60,423 nucleotides of DNA from an uncultured Lachnospiraceae bacterium. Its GTDB lineage: Bacteria > Bacillota > Clostridia > Lachnospirales > Lachnospiraceae. Shown here one piece after another: positions 34,512 to 42,424 of the stretch; the stretch's first letter is position 1; each line of letters opens with the position of its first letter. The DNA lies in assembly GCA_945949085.1 (NCBI GenBank), contig CAMFDJ010000020.1, positions 1 through 60,423 of the forward strand. Direction: 5' to 3'. The notes beneath the pieces are model-generated. The model did no database searches. It worked only from the letters and a program-made list of their open reading frames with translations, and had not been told where the DNA came from. The translations under genes were made by a program, and so were the position numbers.

Positions 34512-35120
34512 ATGAACGAAAAGTTTTTTGATCTGAAAAAAGAAAAGCAGGACAGATTTATTAATGCAGCACTCAAGACGTTTGCTGAAAATGGATATAA
34601 AAAGGCCAGTACGGATGAAATTGTAGGGGAGGCCGGGATTTCAAAGGGATTATTATTCCACTATTTTGGCAGTAAACAGGGATTGTATGAGTTTGTCTAT
34701 AATTACAGTACAAAATATATCACGATGGAGTATACAAGGAGCATACCGCAGGGACAGGTCGATTTCTTTGACCTGCAGACTGCTATGATTGCTGCGCAGC
34801 GGGAGGCCATGCGGACGTATCCGTATATGAATATTTTTCTGACACAGGCTTTTCGGGAAAAGGACAGTGAGATTGTAGAGGCGGTGGCAGTGAGTATGGA
34901 TCAGTATTCTGCTTTTCTGGGGCAGACGTATGGAAAGGCAGATGTCAGCCGTTTTCAGCCGGGAATCGATCCGTCCGGGGTGCTGAAGATGTGTCTGTAT
35001 ATTGCGGACGGAATCTTGCTTGAGCAGTTCAGAGACCAAAAAACAGATGCAGATAAATATTATGAGGATAATATTTCGTATCTGCATCTGCTGAGGAAAC
35101 AGTTTTATTTGGACTGCTGA
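34512..35120 (+). CDS. TetR-family transcriptional regulator
   Basis: 202 residues. HTH at about residues 10-58 with KASTDEIVGEAGISKGLLFH and YFGSKQGLY. AAGGGG lies upstream of ATG 34512; a GTG/TTG start further upstream is less likely. The ligand domain is unclassified. Its last 16 bases overlap tail-to-tail with the DUF6062 gene on the other strand. No evident target operon beside it except itself. Confidence 0.9.
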   Translation: MNEKFFDLKKEKQDRFINAALKTFAENGYKKASTDEIVGEAGISKGLLFHYFGSKQGLYEFVYNYSTKYITMEYTRSIPQGQVDFFDLQTAMIAAQREAMRTYPYMNIFLTQAFREKDSEIVEAVAVSMDQYSAFLGQTYGKADVSRFQPGIDPSGVLKMCLYIADGILLEQFRDQKTDADKYYEDNISYLHLLRKQFYLDC

Positions 35121-35866
35121 TAGACCGGATCTGCCGGGTAACCGCCGCGGAGCTTTTGCATACCGCGCTGTACGGCATCCTTGGAATTCTTCCAGTCGGC
35201 ATCCTTATTCCGATAATCATATTTTTCTACGAGCCATGCGACATCTTCACCGACGCGTTGCAGATTTTCCTGCATCTGTGTGAAAACGAAAGGATAAAAC
35301 TCAGCCTTCTGTTTATCATTCAGTTCTACTTCCGCACGGCGACAGACATCACCGAAATGATGGAGACAAAAGCCCTTGGAGCTTTCCATCATTTTTTTCA
35401 TTTCTCCATCTTTCTTGTACATGAAAAAGAACGTGTCTAAGTACCGGTCATAGGTCTTTGCAAAATTACTGCAAATATAGCAGGAATCCTCTTTCTCTTT
35501 GACCCAGGCGCTGATGGCATTGTCACCGGGCTCGGCTTTTTTGAGCTTATTCATAAAGGAAGCCTTGCCGGGAGCAAACATTTTGATCTGCTGAGAAAGC
35601 TCTTTCTGCATTTGGATATAATGCGTTTTTAAGATCCAGGCATTTCCGAGAGAATTACCATAGTCAAACATTTTCTTGAAATGGGTGCGACAAAATCCGG
35701 CTTTGTCCGTCATCTCTCGCATATCACTCTCCATATATGAGGCGCTGGAACCAAGTACAAGATCAAGCAGATCGCGCTCTACCTCGCGCTCCACGAAACA
35801 GAAAGGACATTCGTCGCCGGCATGAAACGCATCTGTCAGCGGAATGGTATACAAGGTTTCTTTCAT
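35105..35866 (-). CDS. DUF6062-family cysteine-rich protein
   Basis: 253 residues. Contains a repeated pattern of Cys pairs followed by Cys/His: CPFC near residue 20, FCRTHF near 58, CYIC near 131 and FCLHHF near 165, suggesting two zinc or Fe-S sites. This pattern matches the uncharacterised DUF6062 family of clostridia. The start at 35866 has GGAGG at eight bases. It converges on the TetR gene with a 16-base overlap, and the FNT gene lies 74 bases upstream on the same strand. Confidence 0.8.
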   Translation of the reverse strand: MKETLYTIPLTDAFHAGDECPFCFVEREVERDLLDLVLGSSASYMESDMREMTDKAGFCRTHFKKMFDYGNSLGNAWILKTHYIQMQKELSQQIKMFAPGKASFMNKLKKAEPGDNAISAWVKEKEDSCYICSNFAKTYDRYLDTFFFMYKKDGEMKKMMESSKGFCLHHFGDVCRRAEVELNDKQKAEFYPFVFTQMQENLQRVGEDVAWLVEKYDYRNKDADWKNSKDAVQRGMQKLRGGYPADPVYQQSK

Positions 35867-35940
35867 AGAAAATTCCTCCAAAGCTTAGAATAGAATCTGT
35901 TCAGACTAACAGCTGCAAACTGCAGCAAGCTTTGTCTCTG

Positions 35941-36777
35941 TTATTTTGTTTTCCTGACATTGAAATAATACATGGGCACACCGACAAACAGGATTCCGCC
36001 AATGATATTTCCTATCGTGACGGGAATCAGGTTTGTCACGAGAAAGCCGGAAATGTTCAGGTCTGCAAGCTGCTGCGCGGTAATGCCATAGGTATCCATT
36101 GCAAGCTGTGCATAAGCGGCATTGCTTTTTGCAAAGAGTCCGGCAGCGATGTAATACATGTTGGCCACGCAATGCTCAAAGCCTGATGTGACAAACAGCA
36201 TGATCACGAAAAACGCGGAAAGAAGCTTGCCTGTAATATCCTTGGCACACATGGCCATCAGTACGGCAGCGCAGATAAGGATGTTACACAGAATGCCGGA
36301 TACAAGTGCTGTCAAAAAAGATAAATGAACTTTGCCGACGGCAATCTTGATGGTGTAAGCACCCAGGAGTCCTGCTGTATAATTCAGCTGGCCGCTCATC
36401 GGAATCATGGCAGCTAAAAGTGCGGCACCGACGAAATTGCCAAGATATACAATGACTAGGATGGAGAGGAGCTTTGTCAGCTTCATTTTTTTGTCCATCA
36501 TACTCATGGCGATGAGACAGTCTCCGGTAAACAGCTCGGCACCGAGCAGAATAACCATCATCAGACCGACGGGAAAGACAACACCGGCGGTCAGTCTGGC
36601 AAGCCCGACATCCGCGATGGAGTGAGCTGCCACGCTGCTGCCCGCAGCACCCATGGCAATCATGAAACCGGCCATGATCGCTTTGCCGAACATACGGCCT
36701 GCCGGCATTGCAGCCTTGGCCTGACATCCTTCAATATATTTTTCAACGGTTTCTTTTGCAGATAAAAATCCTTCCAC
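35941..36777 (-). CDS. Formate/nitrite transporter (FNT) family channel, second copy
   Basis: 278 residues, with six membrane helices. Signatures AGVVFPVGLMMVILLGAELF, TGDCLIAM, and GFEHCVANMYYI match FNT channels; it is a diverged paralogue of the protein at 17014-17844. The start is GTG with AAGGAG repeats upstream. The promoter on this strand contains the palindrome TTGTCTGACAA between -35 and -10, so it is specifically regulated. Formate export during mixed-acid fermentation is the likely role, by analogy with FocA. Confidence 0.9.
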   Translation of the reverse strand: MEGFLSAKETVEKYIEGCQAKAAMPAGRMFGKAIMAGFMIAMGAAGSSVAAHSIADVGLARLTAGVVFPVGLMMVILLGAELFTGDCLIAMSMMDKKMKLTKLLSILVIVYLGNFVGAALLAAMIPMSGQLNYTAGLLGAYTIKIAVGKVHLSFLTALVSGILCNILICAAVLMAMCAKDITGKLLSAFFVIMLFVTSGFEHCVANMYYIAAGLFAKSNAAYAQLAMDTYGITAQQLADLNISGFLVTNLIPVTIGNIIGGILFVGVPMYYFNVRKTK

Positions 36778-36829
36778 TTTTTTTCTCCTTTTTTCTCCTT
36801 TGATTTCCTATATTTTCTGCATCTATCCT

Positions 36830-36859
36830 ATCATATTGCGACTTGTCAGACAATCTCAA
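36830..36859 (-). promoter_or_regulatory. FNT promoter with TTGTC-N-GACAA operator in the spacer
   Basis: On the minus strand TTGAGA (36854-36859) and TATGAT (36830-36835) are 18 bases apart. The palindrome ATTGTCTGACAA (36843-36854) fills most of the spacer. The same dodecamer occurs before gltB at 57651-57662. It fits the TNGTnnnACNA pattern of FadR/FCD-type GntR regulators. Confidence 0.65.
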
Positions 36860-36979
36860 AATATGGAAAAATCAAAAAACTGTCTGAAAAAGAATATAAA
36901 AAGGAGTGCAAAAGCGGGCAGCATGTGGTAGAATGTAATGCGGTAACCGTTATCTATTCTTTTAGCGAGGAGGGATGTT

Positions 36980-38353
36980 ATGAACACAAAAGAAAATTGT
37001 ATTCGTGACGCGAAAGAACTGGGCATTCCGAAAATGCTGATACTTGGACTTCAGCACATGTTCGCCATGTTCGGTGCAACAATCTTAGTTCCAATTTTAA
37101 CCAATATTTATTTTGAGGGAGAAGGCTTATCCGTTCAGGTAACACTGTTTTTTGCCGGTATCGGTACTTTATTCTTCCATCTTTGTTCCAAATTCAAGGT
37201 GCCTGCATTCTTAGGTTCATCCTTTGCATTCTTAGGTGGTTATGCAACAGTGGCGAATCTGGATACAGGCATTTTTGCGGATATGACCATGGGAGAGAAG
37301 CTCCCGTACGCCTGCGGTGGTATTGTGGTAGCCGGTGCACTGTATCTGGTACTGGCGCTGGTCATCAAGCTTGTGGGAATCAAGAGAGTGATGCGGTTCT
37401 TACCGCCTGCAGTGACAGGTCCGATCATCATCTGTATCGGTCTTTCACTGGCACCTTCCGCAGTCAGCAATGCTTCCACAAACTGGCTGATTGCCATCAT
37501 CGCACTTGGCACGATCATCATATTTAACATTTGGGGCAAGGGCATGTTTAAGATCATCCCGATTTTGCTTGGCGTTTTCATTTCTTATGTGGTGGCACTG
37601 ATCATGCACTTTGCAGGATTTACCAATCCGGATGGTTCGGCAATTCTGACTTTTGCATCAGCAGCTTCTGCACCGGTCATCGGACTGCCTGATTTCCAGT
37701 TCTGCAAATTTGATCTGACAGTCATTCTTGTCATGGCACCGATCGCGATTGCAACCATGATGGAGCATATCGGTGATATGTCTGCTATTTCCGCAACAGT
37801 CGGAGAAAACTTTATTCAGGATCCCGGACTGCACCGCACACTGATCGGTGACGGTCTTGCAACCAGCCTTTCCGCTATGTTCGGCGGACCGGCTAATACA
37901 ACTTATGGTGAGAATACAGGTGTATTGGAACTCTCCAAGGTATATGATCCTGTCGTTATCCGTATCGCAGCTGTTTTTGCCATCTTCTTAAGCTTTTTCC
38001 CGAAGGTGGCTGCAATCATCAGTTCCCTGCCGTCTTCCATTATCGGAGGAGTCAGCTTCATGCTTTACGGTATGATCTCTGCCATCGGCGTGCGCAATAT
38101 CGTGGAGAACCATGTGGATTTCACAAAATCACGTAATCTGATCATTGCAGCAGTCATTCTTGTCTGTGGTCTTGGCTTCTCCAGTGGTTTGACATTTACA
38201 ATCGGAGGCACATCCATCACATTGACTGCACTTGCAATTGCTGCAATCGCAGGTATTGTGCTGAATGCAATCCTTCCGGGGAAAGATTATGAGTTCGGCG
38301 CAGATTCACATGCCGATGCAAGCCGCGGAATCGATATGAAACCGGGCAAATAA
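36980..38353 (+). CDS. uraA: Uracil permease (NAT/NCS2 family)
   Basis: 457 residues with about 14 membrane segments. H+-coupled uptake of uracil or xanthine. LILGLQHMFAMFGATILVP near residue 20 and the NAT signature region GENTGVLELSK near 309 identify the family, and the loop LGSSFAFLGG plus the glutamate in MEHIGDMSA match the UraA branch rather than purine carriers. GAGGAGG precedes the ATG. It is divergent from the FNT gene. A -10-like TAGAAT lies at 36929-36934. I found no PyrR-type attenuator in the leader. Confidence 0.9.
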   Translation: MNTKENCIRDAKELGIPKMLILGLQHMFAMFGATILVPILTNIYFEGEGLSVQVTLFFAGIGTLFFHLCSKFKVPAFLGSSFAFLGGYATVANLDTGIFADMTMGEKLPYACGGIVVAGALYLVLALVIKLVGIKRVMRFLPPAVTGPIIICIGLSLAPSAVSNASTNWLIAIIALGTIIIFNIWGKGMFKIIPILLGVFISYVVALIMHFAGFTNPDGSAILTFASAASAPVIGLPDFQFCKFDLTVILVMAPIAIATMMEHIGDMSAISATVGENFIQDPGLHRTLIGDGLATSLSAMFGGPANTTYGENTGVLELSKVYDPVVIRIAAVFAIFLSFFPKVAAIISSLPSSIIGGVSFMLYGMISAIGVRNIVENHVDFTKSRNLIIAAVILVCGLGFSSGLTFTIGGTSITLTALAIAAIAGIVLNAILPGKDYEFGADSHADASRGIDMKPGK

Positions 38354-38405
38354 GCGAGGGCACAGTAATCATTCAAAAACTGTCTAAATAGCTGAAAAGA
38401 TAATC

Positions 38406-38440
38406 CGGCATGTGGCATCACAGATGTGACATGCCGAATT
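38406..38440 (+). terminator. Hairpin after the uracil permease gene
   Basis: CGGCATGT at 38406-38413 pairs with ACATGCCG at 38429-38436, with further GCATC/GATGT pairing inside. The following T-run is weak (AATTTAG), so termination may be incomplete. Confidence 0.6.
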
Positions 38441-38464
38441 TAGTCATAGGAGAGAGGAAATACA

Positions 38465-38965
38465 ATGGAACTTTGGGATATCTATGATAAAAACAAACAA
38501 AAGACCGGACGCACCATGAAAAAGAATGACTGGTGCCTGAAGGATGATGAATATCATCTGACAGTGCTTGGAGTAGTCCGCCGGACAGACGGCAGATACC
38601 TGATCACACAGCGTGTGATGACAAAAGCCTGGGCACCCGGCTGGTGGGAGGTGTCCGGCGGAGCGGCGCAGGCAGGCGAGGATTCCTATGCGGCAGTGCT
38701 TCGTGAGGTGCGCGAAGAGACCGGACTGGACGTCAGCGGCTTTGAGGGTGGATATCAGTTTACCTATCATAGAGAAAATCCGGGAGAAGGCGATAACTAT
38801 TTTGTGGATATCTACCGCTTTACCGGTGATTTTGACGAAGCAGATGTCAAGGTGCAGAAAGAGGAATGCCTAGGATTTCGGCTTGCAACCGGGGAGGAAA
38901 TCGAGGCGCTTGCGCAGGAAGGCATTTTTCTCCACTATGACAGCATCAGGCAGGTATTTATCTAA
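38465..38965 (+). CDS. Nudix hydrolase
   Basis: 166 residues. Cleaves nucleoside diphosphates linked to another moiety. The Nudix box spans about residues 64-86 and includes GG, the Glu-containing REVREETGL core and the flanking hydrophobics. The N terminus ELWDIYDKNKQKTGRTM resembles the IDI-like Nudix group, in which isopentenyl diphosphate isomerase also lies, but active-site residues for isomerase are not evident. GGAGAGAGG is upstream. Substrate unknown. Confidence 0.88.
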   Translation: MELWDIYDKNKQKTGRTMKKNDWCLKDDEYHLTVLGVVRRTDGRYLITQRVMTKAWAPGWWEVSGGAAQAGEDSYAAVLREVREETGLDVSGFEGGYQFTYHRENPGEGDNYFVDIYRFTGDFDEADVKVQKEECLGFRLATGEEIEALAQEGIFLHYDSIRQVFI

Positions 38966-39125
38966 GCCTGGGAAGAGAACAAAAGGTTATAAGAGAAAGA
39001 GATAACTGTAGAAAGCGCAAGCAGTTAAGATTAACAGGGACTCCGCAAGAGGATTGTGTGTAGCGTTGACAGCGGGGAGAACGACGAAATATCGGAATAT
39101 CAAAAGAGAAAGAAGAGTGACAGAT

Positions 39126-39890
39126 ATGACGTTTTTGATGACAGTGATGGTTTGTTTATTTGCAGGACTTGGAGCGGGGCTCGGTACGGGACTTGCCGGA
39201 CTTTCGGCGGCAGCGGTTGTCTCACCGATGCTGATCACTTTTTTGGATATTCCTGCGTATCAGGCAATCGGTATTGCGCTGGCATCTGATGTACTGGCTT
39301 CAGCTGTCAGTGCTTTTACCTATTGGAAAAACAAAAATATTGATCTGAGGCATGGTGTGATCATGCTGGTTTCCGTTCTCGTGTTCACGCTTGTGGGGAG
39401 CTTTCTTGCATCACTGATTCCGGATGGGCATCTCGGCACATTTTCTAAGGGAATGACACTTCTGGTCGGACTGAAATTTATCTTGAAGCCGGTCATGACC
39501 ACGAAGGAAGTGCAGGAAGGAAAATCGGAGAAACAAAAAATCGTGCAGTCTATTCTGTGTGGCATTGTGATCGGACTCATCTGCGGTTTTGTGGGCGCCG
39601 GCGGCGGTATGATGCTTCTGCTGGTACTGACAAGTGTGCTTGGATACGAACTGAAAACCGCTGTGGGAACGAGTGTGTTTATCATGGCATTTACAGCCTT
39701 TACGGGCGCCGCCTCTCATTTCTATATCGGCGGCACGCCGGATATTCCCATTCTGATTCTCTGCGCATTGTTTACGCTCCTGTTTGCGCGTGTCGGTGCC
39801 AAATGGGCCAACCAGGCAAATGCCAAGATGCTAAACCGTGTGACGGGTGTGGTGCTGTCTGCGCTGGGGCTGGTTATGTTGTTTTTTTAG
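39126..39890 (+). CDS. TauE/SafE-family sulfite exporter-like permease
   Basis: 254 residues, about eight membrane segments in two homologous halves, each opening with a glycine-rich motif (GLGAGLGTGLAGLSAAAVV and later GFVGAGGGMMLL). Members export sulfite, sulfoacetate or other organic sulfur anions. The start at 39126 has AAGAAGAG upstream. An in-frame ATG at 39054 would add a hydrophilic leader unlike the family. Sigma-28-like promoter of the next unit starts 21 bases after its stop. Confidence 0.85.
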   Translation: MTFLMTVMVCLFAGLGAGLGTGLAGLSAAAVVSPMLITFLDIPAYQAIGIALASDVLASAVSAFTYWKNKNIDLRHGVIMLVSVLVFTLVGSFLASLIPDGHLGTFSKGMTLLVGLKFILKPVMTTKEVQEGKSEKQKIVQSILCGIVIGLICGFVGAGGGMMLLLVLTSVLGYELKTAVGTSVFIMAFTAFTGAASHFYIGGTPDIPILILCALFTLLFARVGAKWANQANAKMLNRVTGVVLSALGLVMLFF

Positions 39891-39910
39891 ATAGATTTTA
39901 TAAAACCTAT

Positions 39911-39937
39911 TTAGAAAAATGCTCTCTTTGCCGATAT
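39911..39937 (+). promoter_or_regulatory. Sigma-28 (SigD/FliA)-like promoter
   Basis: GCCGATAT at 39930-39937 is a full match to the -10 consensus of flagellar sigma-28 promoters. The -35 is weaker: TAGA at 39912-39915 with a 14-base spacer, or TTAG at 39911-39914 with 15 (consensus TAAA with 15). Confidence 0.5.
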
Positions 39938-39954
39938 AAAAGATAAGAAATGTT

Positions 39955-40032
39955 CTCAAAAGGATTTGAGACGTAACGACTTCAAGGATGAAGTGATCAC
40001 ATTTTTCTAACTGCCCGTGCAGGGCAGTCTGT
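39955..40032 (+). promoter_or_regulatory. Leader with twin AGGA-tetraloop hairpins (CsrA-like) and a GC hairpin
   Basis: CTCAAA-AGGA-TTTGAG at 39955-39970 and ACTTCA-AGGA-TGAAGT at 39979-39994 are two perfect six-base stems with identical AGGA loops, eight bases apart. The second reads TTCAAGGATGAA, close to the CsrA consensus RUACARGGAUGU. A third hairpin, CTGCCC/GGGCAG at 40011-40027, is followed by TCTGTTTTA. The coding start is 86 bases further on. CsrA-type control of the DUF6033 operon is an inference. Confidence 0.55.
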
Positions 40033-40112
40033 TTTACTTGCATAGAATCATTTTATCCTTATGGCCATGGTGCGTATGATCTGCGCATCAATCTAGAGAG
40101 GAGAGTGTGAGA

Positions 40113-40997
40113 ATGGCAAGTAATATCGCGGGCATTTCAAGCTACCGGCAGACAAATCAGGTTTGGAAAAACAATCAGACAAACAAAAATGAAAAGAAAG
40201 CGTATGCGAATGGGACAGATGTGGGTGCAAAAACAGATAGCGGTGTAAAGGTATCTGAGTGGAAACAGGTCCGCACAAGCAGTTCACTCATTCCGACTGC
40301 AAAGGAGGGCTACGGAACTGTAATTGGTGATGTGGAGCTTTCTGAAAAAGCGAAAAATTATTATGACAAATTGAAAGATAAGTTCCACGGAATGGATTTT
40401 ATTCTGGTGAGCAAAGAGAATAAAGCACAGGTTGCAGCAAATGCCGCGTCCTATGGAAACGCGAATAAACCGGTTGTGCTGATCGATGAGGAAAAGCTCG
40501 AGAGAATGGCAACAGATGAAGCCTTCCGGAAGAAGTATGAGGGAATCATTGCAATGTCGCAGACAAAGTTGCAGGAGGCAAAGAATGGGCTTATCAGCAG
40601 TGGTGCGAATGTGAAAAATTTTGGCATGAGCGTTGCTTCGGATGGCAGGACCTCCTTCTTTGCGACGGTGGAGCGTGCAAACAATGCGCAGACAAAAGCA
40701 TTGGAAAAGAGACAGGCAGCTAAGAAGGAAACAAAGGCGAGGGAAAAGAAAAAAGCTGAGAAACAGGCAAGGGAAGAGCGGATCGGGAAAACCAGAGAAG
40801 AAAAGAAATCTCAGAATGCTGACCGGACAAAAAACGGGGATGCAGCCCATGAAGAAAGAGAGTATCTGGAATTTTCTGCAGATTCTGTGGAGAATCTGAT
40901 CGACATGGTTTCAAAATATGCGTACGATCAGTCTGCGAGGAATGTCAGGGCGGAGTCGGAAAGTAACATAGGACAAAACTTTGACTTCAAAGGGTAG
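40113..40997 (+). CDS. DUF6033-family protein
   Basis: 294 residues, no signal peptide or membrane segment. The N terminus SNIAGISSYRQTNQ and a central alpha/beta part (about 70-200, including FILVSKENKAQVAANAASYG) are followed by a Lys/Glu-rich predicted coiled coil (about 200-250) and a C-terminal EYLEFSADSVENLIDMVSKY. This matches the uncharacterised DUF6033 family of Lachnospiraceae. The start at 40113 follows GAGAGGAGAG. It is 23 bases upstream of the next gene, forming a two-gene operon behind a sigma-28-like promoter. A motility-linked role is inferred from the promoter alone. Confidence 0.75.
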   Translation: MASNIAGISSYRQTNQVWKNNQTNKNEKKAYANGTDVGAKTDSGVKVSEWKQVRTSSSLIPTAKEGYGTVIGDVELSEKAKNYYDKLKDKFHGMDFILVSKENKAQVAANAASYGNANKPVVLIDEEKLERMATDEAFRKKYEGIIAMSQTKLQEAKNGLISSGANVKNFGMSVASDGRTSFFATVERANNAQTKALEKRQAAKKETKAREKKKAEKQAREERIGKTREEKKSQNADRTKNGDAAHEEREYLEFSADSVENLIDMVSKYAYDQSARNVRAESESNIGQNFDFKG

Positions 40998-41020
40998 ATG
41001 CCGGGAAAGGGGATGAGGCA

Positions 41021-42094
41021 GTGAACGCAATCAGTTCCTTTATGAAAACTTCATATGACGCATCGAATCATCCCTTTGCGAACAGGGGAATAGGGGAGAG
41101 GCCTGATCGCATGCTTGCAAATCATAAGGATCTGCATCAAAAGCTCAGAAGGCTGTCTGACCGGGAGATGACAGGCGCAGCTGCTAAGGCCGGTGCGCAG
41201 AGCACAGACGTGATGACAAACTCGTTATTCAGCAGTATGAACAGCTATGCGGATGCATTGAAAGCGCAGCGGCAAAAGGCAAAGGATACCTCAAATAGAG
41301 TGAAAAAACTGAAATATCAATTTAAAGATATTTCCTCTAAAATTCTGCGCAGTAAAACCTCTGCTACAGCCAGGCAGGTTGTCAGCCAGGCAAGAAGAGA
41401 AGTGCTCAGGCTGAAACGAGCGAAACAGAATGGGAATTATGACAGCGAGGAGATAGAGGCAGCCATCACGCATGCAAAGGCGATGGAACGGGTAGCCCGA
41501 AAAAAGGCAAAGCATCTTGAACAGGAAGAGATTGCGGAGGCTTCCGGTAAGTTAGCGGAAGGTAATATTGCCGCGGAAGAAAGAGAAAGCCTGGCAGAAG
41601 AAGCAAAGCCGGAAGCAGCATATTCGGAAACAGAAGCTGCAGAGGAAGAATATTGGTCAGACGAATATGCAGAAGGGGAATTGGCTTTTGAAGATGATAT
41701 TGGTTATGAATGGACAGAAGAGCCGGAACAGGTTTTCAAGGCTGCCACGGAAGTGCTTTCCTCGGAAATGTTGGGAGAACTGACTGAGAGCATGAAGGAG
41801 ATGCTGGAGGAAATGGGGCTTGAGGAATTATCGGACTTTCTCCTTGCGGCGGAAGGTGATATGGATCCGGAGGATCTGAAAACCATGAAAATCAAGCATC
41901 GCAATCAGGAGATGAAGGACATTGTCAAAGCGGATGCAGAATATCTGAAGGCTGTTTTTGAACATCTGGAAAAAGCAAAAGCAGGAGGCGCAGTGCAGTC
42001 AGCAGAGGGTAGTGCGAGTTCTGCGATGCCGTCACTTGCGGCACTGCCTGTGGGAGGCAGTGTGCCTGCACCGGTGATCGATATCACACTGTGA
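41021..42094 (+). CDS. Unknown coiled-coil protein, partner of the DUF6033 gene
   Basis: 357 residues, soluble. The middle (about 80-190) is a strongly charged, Lys/Arg/Ala-rich predicted coiled coil; a Glu/Ala-rich acidic segment follows (about 190-240), then a helical domain with MLGELTESMKEMLEEMGLEE. The start is GTG with GGGGATGAGG upstream. It is 23 bases after the DUF6033 gene and is followed by a terminator, so the two form a closed unit. I do not recognise the family. A structural or scaffold role is possible. Confidence 0.65.
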   Translation: MNAISSFMKTSYDASNHPFANRGIGERPDRMLANHKDLHQKLRRLSDREMTGAAAKAGAQSTDVMTNSLFSSMNSYADALKAQRQKAKDTSNRVKKLKYQFKDISSKILRSKTSATARQVVSQARREVLRLKRAKQNGNYDSEEIEAAITHAKAMERVARKKAKHLEQEEIAEASGKLAEGNIAAEERESLAEEAKPEAAYSETEAAEEEYWSDEYAEGELAFEDDIGYEWTEEPEQVFKAATEVLSSEMLGELTESMKEMLEEMGLEELSDFLLAAEGDMDPEDLKTMKIKHRNQEMKDIVKADAEYLKAVFEHLEKAKAGGAVQSAEGSASSAMPSLAALPVGGSVPAPVIDITL

Positions 42095-42127
42095 CCATTG
42101 TGATCATAGAAAAAATGAGCGTATATG

Positions 42128-42164
42128 ACCTTGCCGGGATGGGGCATTCCGGCAAGGTTTTTTT
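42128..42164 (+). terminator. Terminator of the DUF6033 operon
   Basis: ACCTTGCCGG at 42128-42137 pairs perfectly with 42149-42158 around an 11-base loop. T residues at 42158-42164 follow. Confidence 0.92.
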
Positions 42165-42223
42165 GCAAAATAATTGCTGATAACAATGTTTTGGTTTAAA
42201 ATATTTGTAACAAGGAGGCACCC

Positions 42224-42424
42224 ATGAAGAGAGACAAAACAGCATGTAATTGCAAAAATATCACCTACGGAATGATTGAGGATGCAATCAGAAATGGTGC
42301 TTCTTCTTACGAGGAAGTGCAGCAGAGCCTCAAGTTTGGAACCGGATGCGGGAAATGTAAGGAATTTATTCAGTACCTGGTGCGGGATATATTGGAGGAA
42401 GAAGCAGAGAGGAATCATCTATGA
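42224..42424 (+). CDS. BFD-like [2Fe-2S]-binding protein
   Basis: 66 residues. Cys ligands appear as ACNCKNIT near residue 8 and TGCGKC near 40, the CxC...CxxC pattern of the bacterioferritin-associated ferredoxin-like [2Fe-2S] domain, also found alone in NifU and nitrite reductases. AAGGAGG precedes the ATG. Its stop overlaps the addB start (ATGA), so it is translationally coupled to a repair helicase-nuclease whose B subunit also carries an Fe-S cluster. Direct function in AddAB is an inference. Confidence 0.85.
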   Translation: MKRDKTACNCKNITYGMIEDAIRNGASSYEEVQQSLKFGTGCGKCKEFIQYLVRDILEEEAERNHL

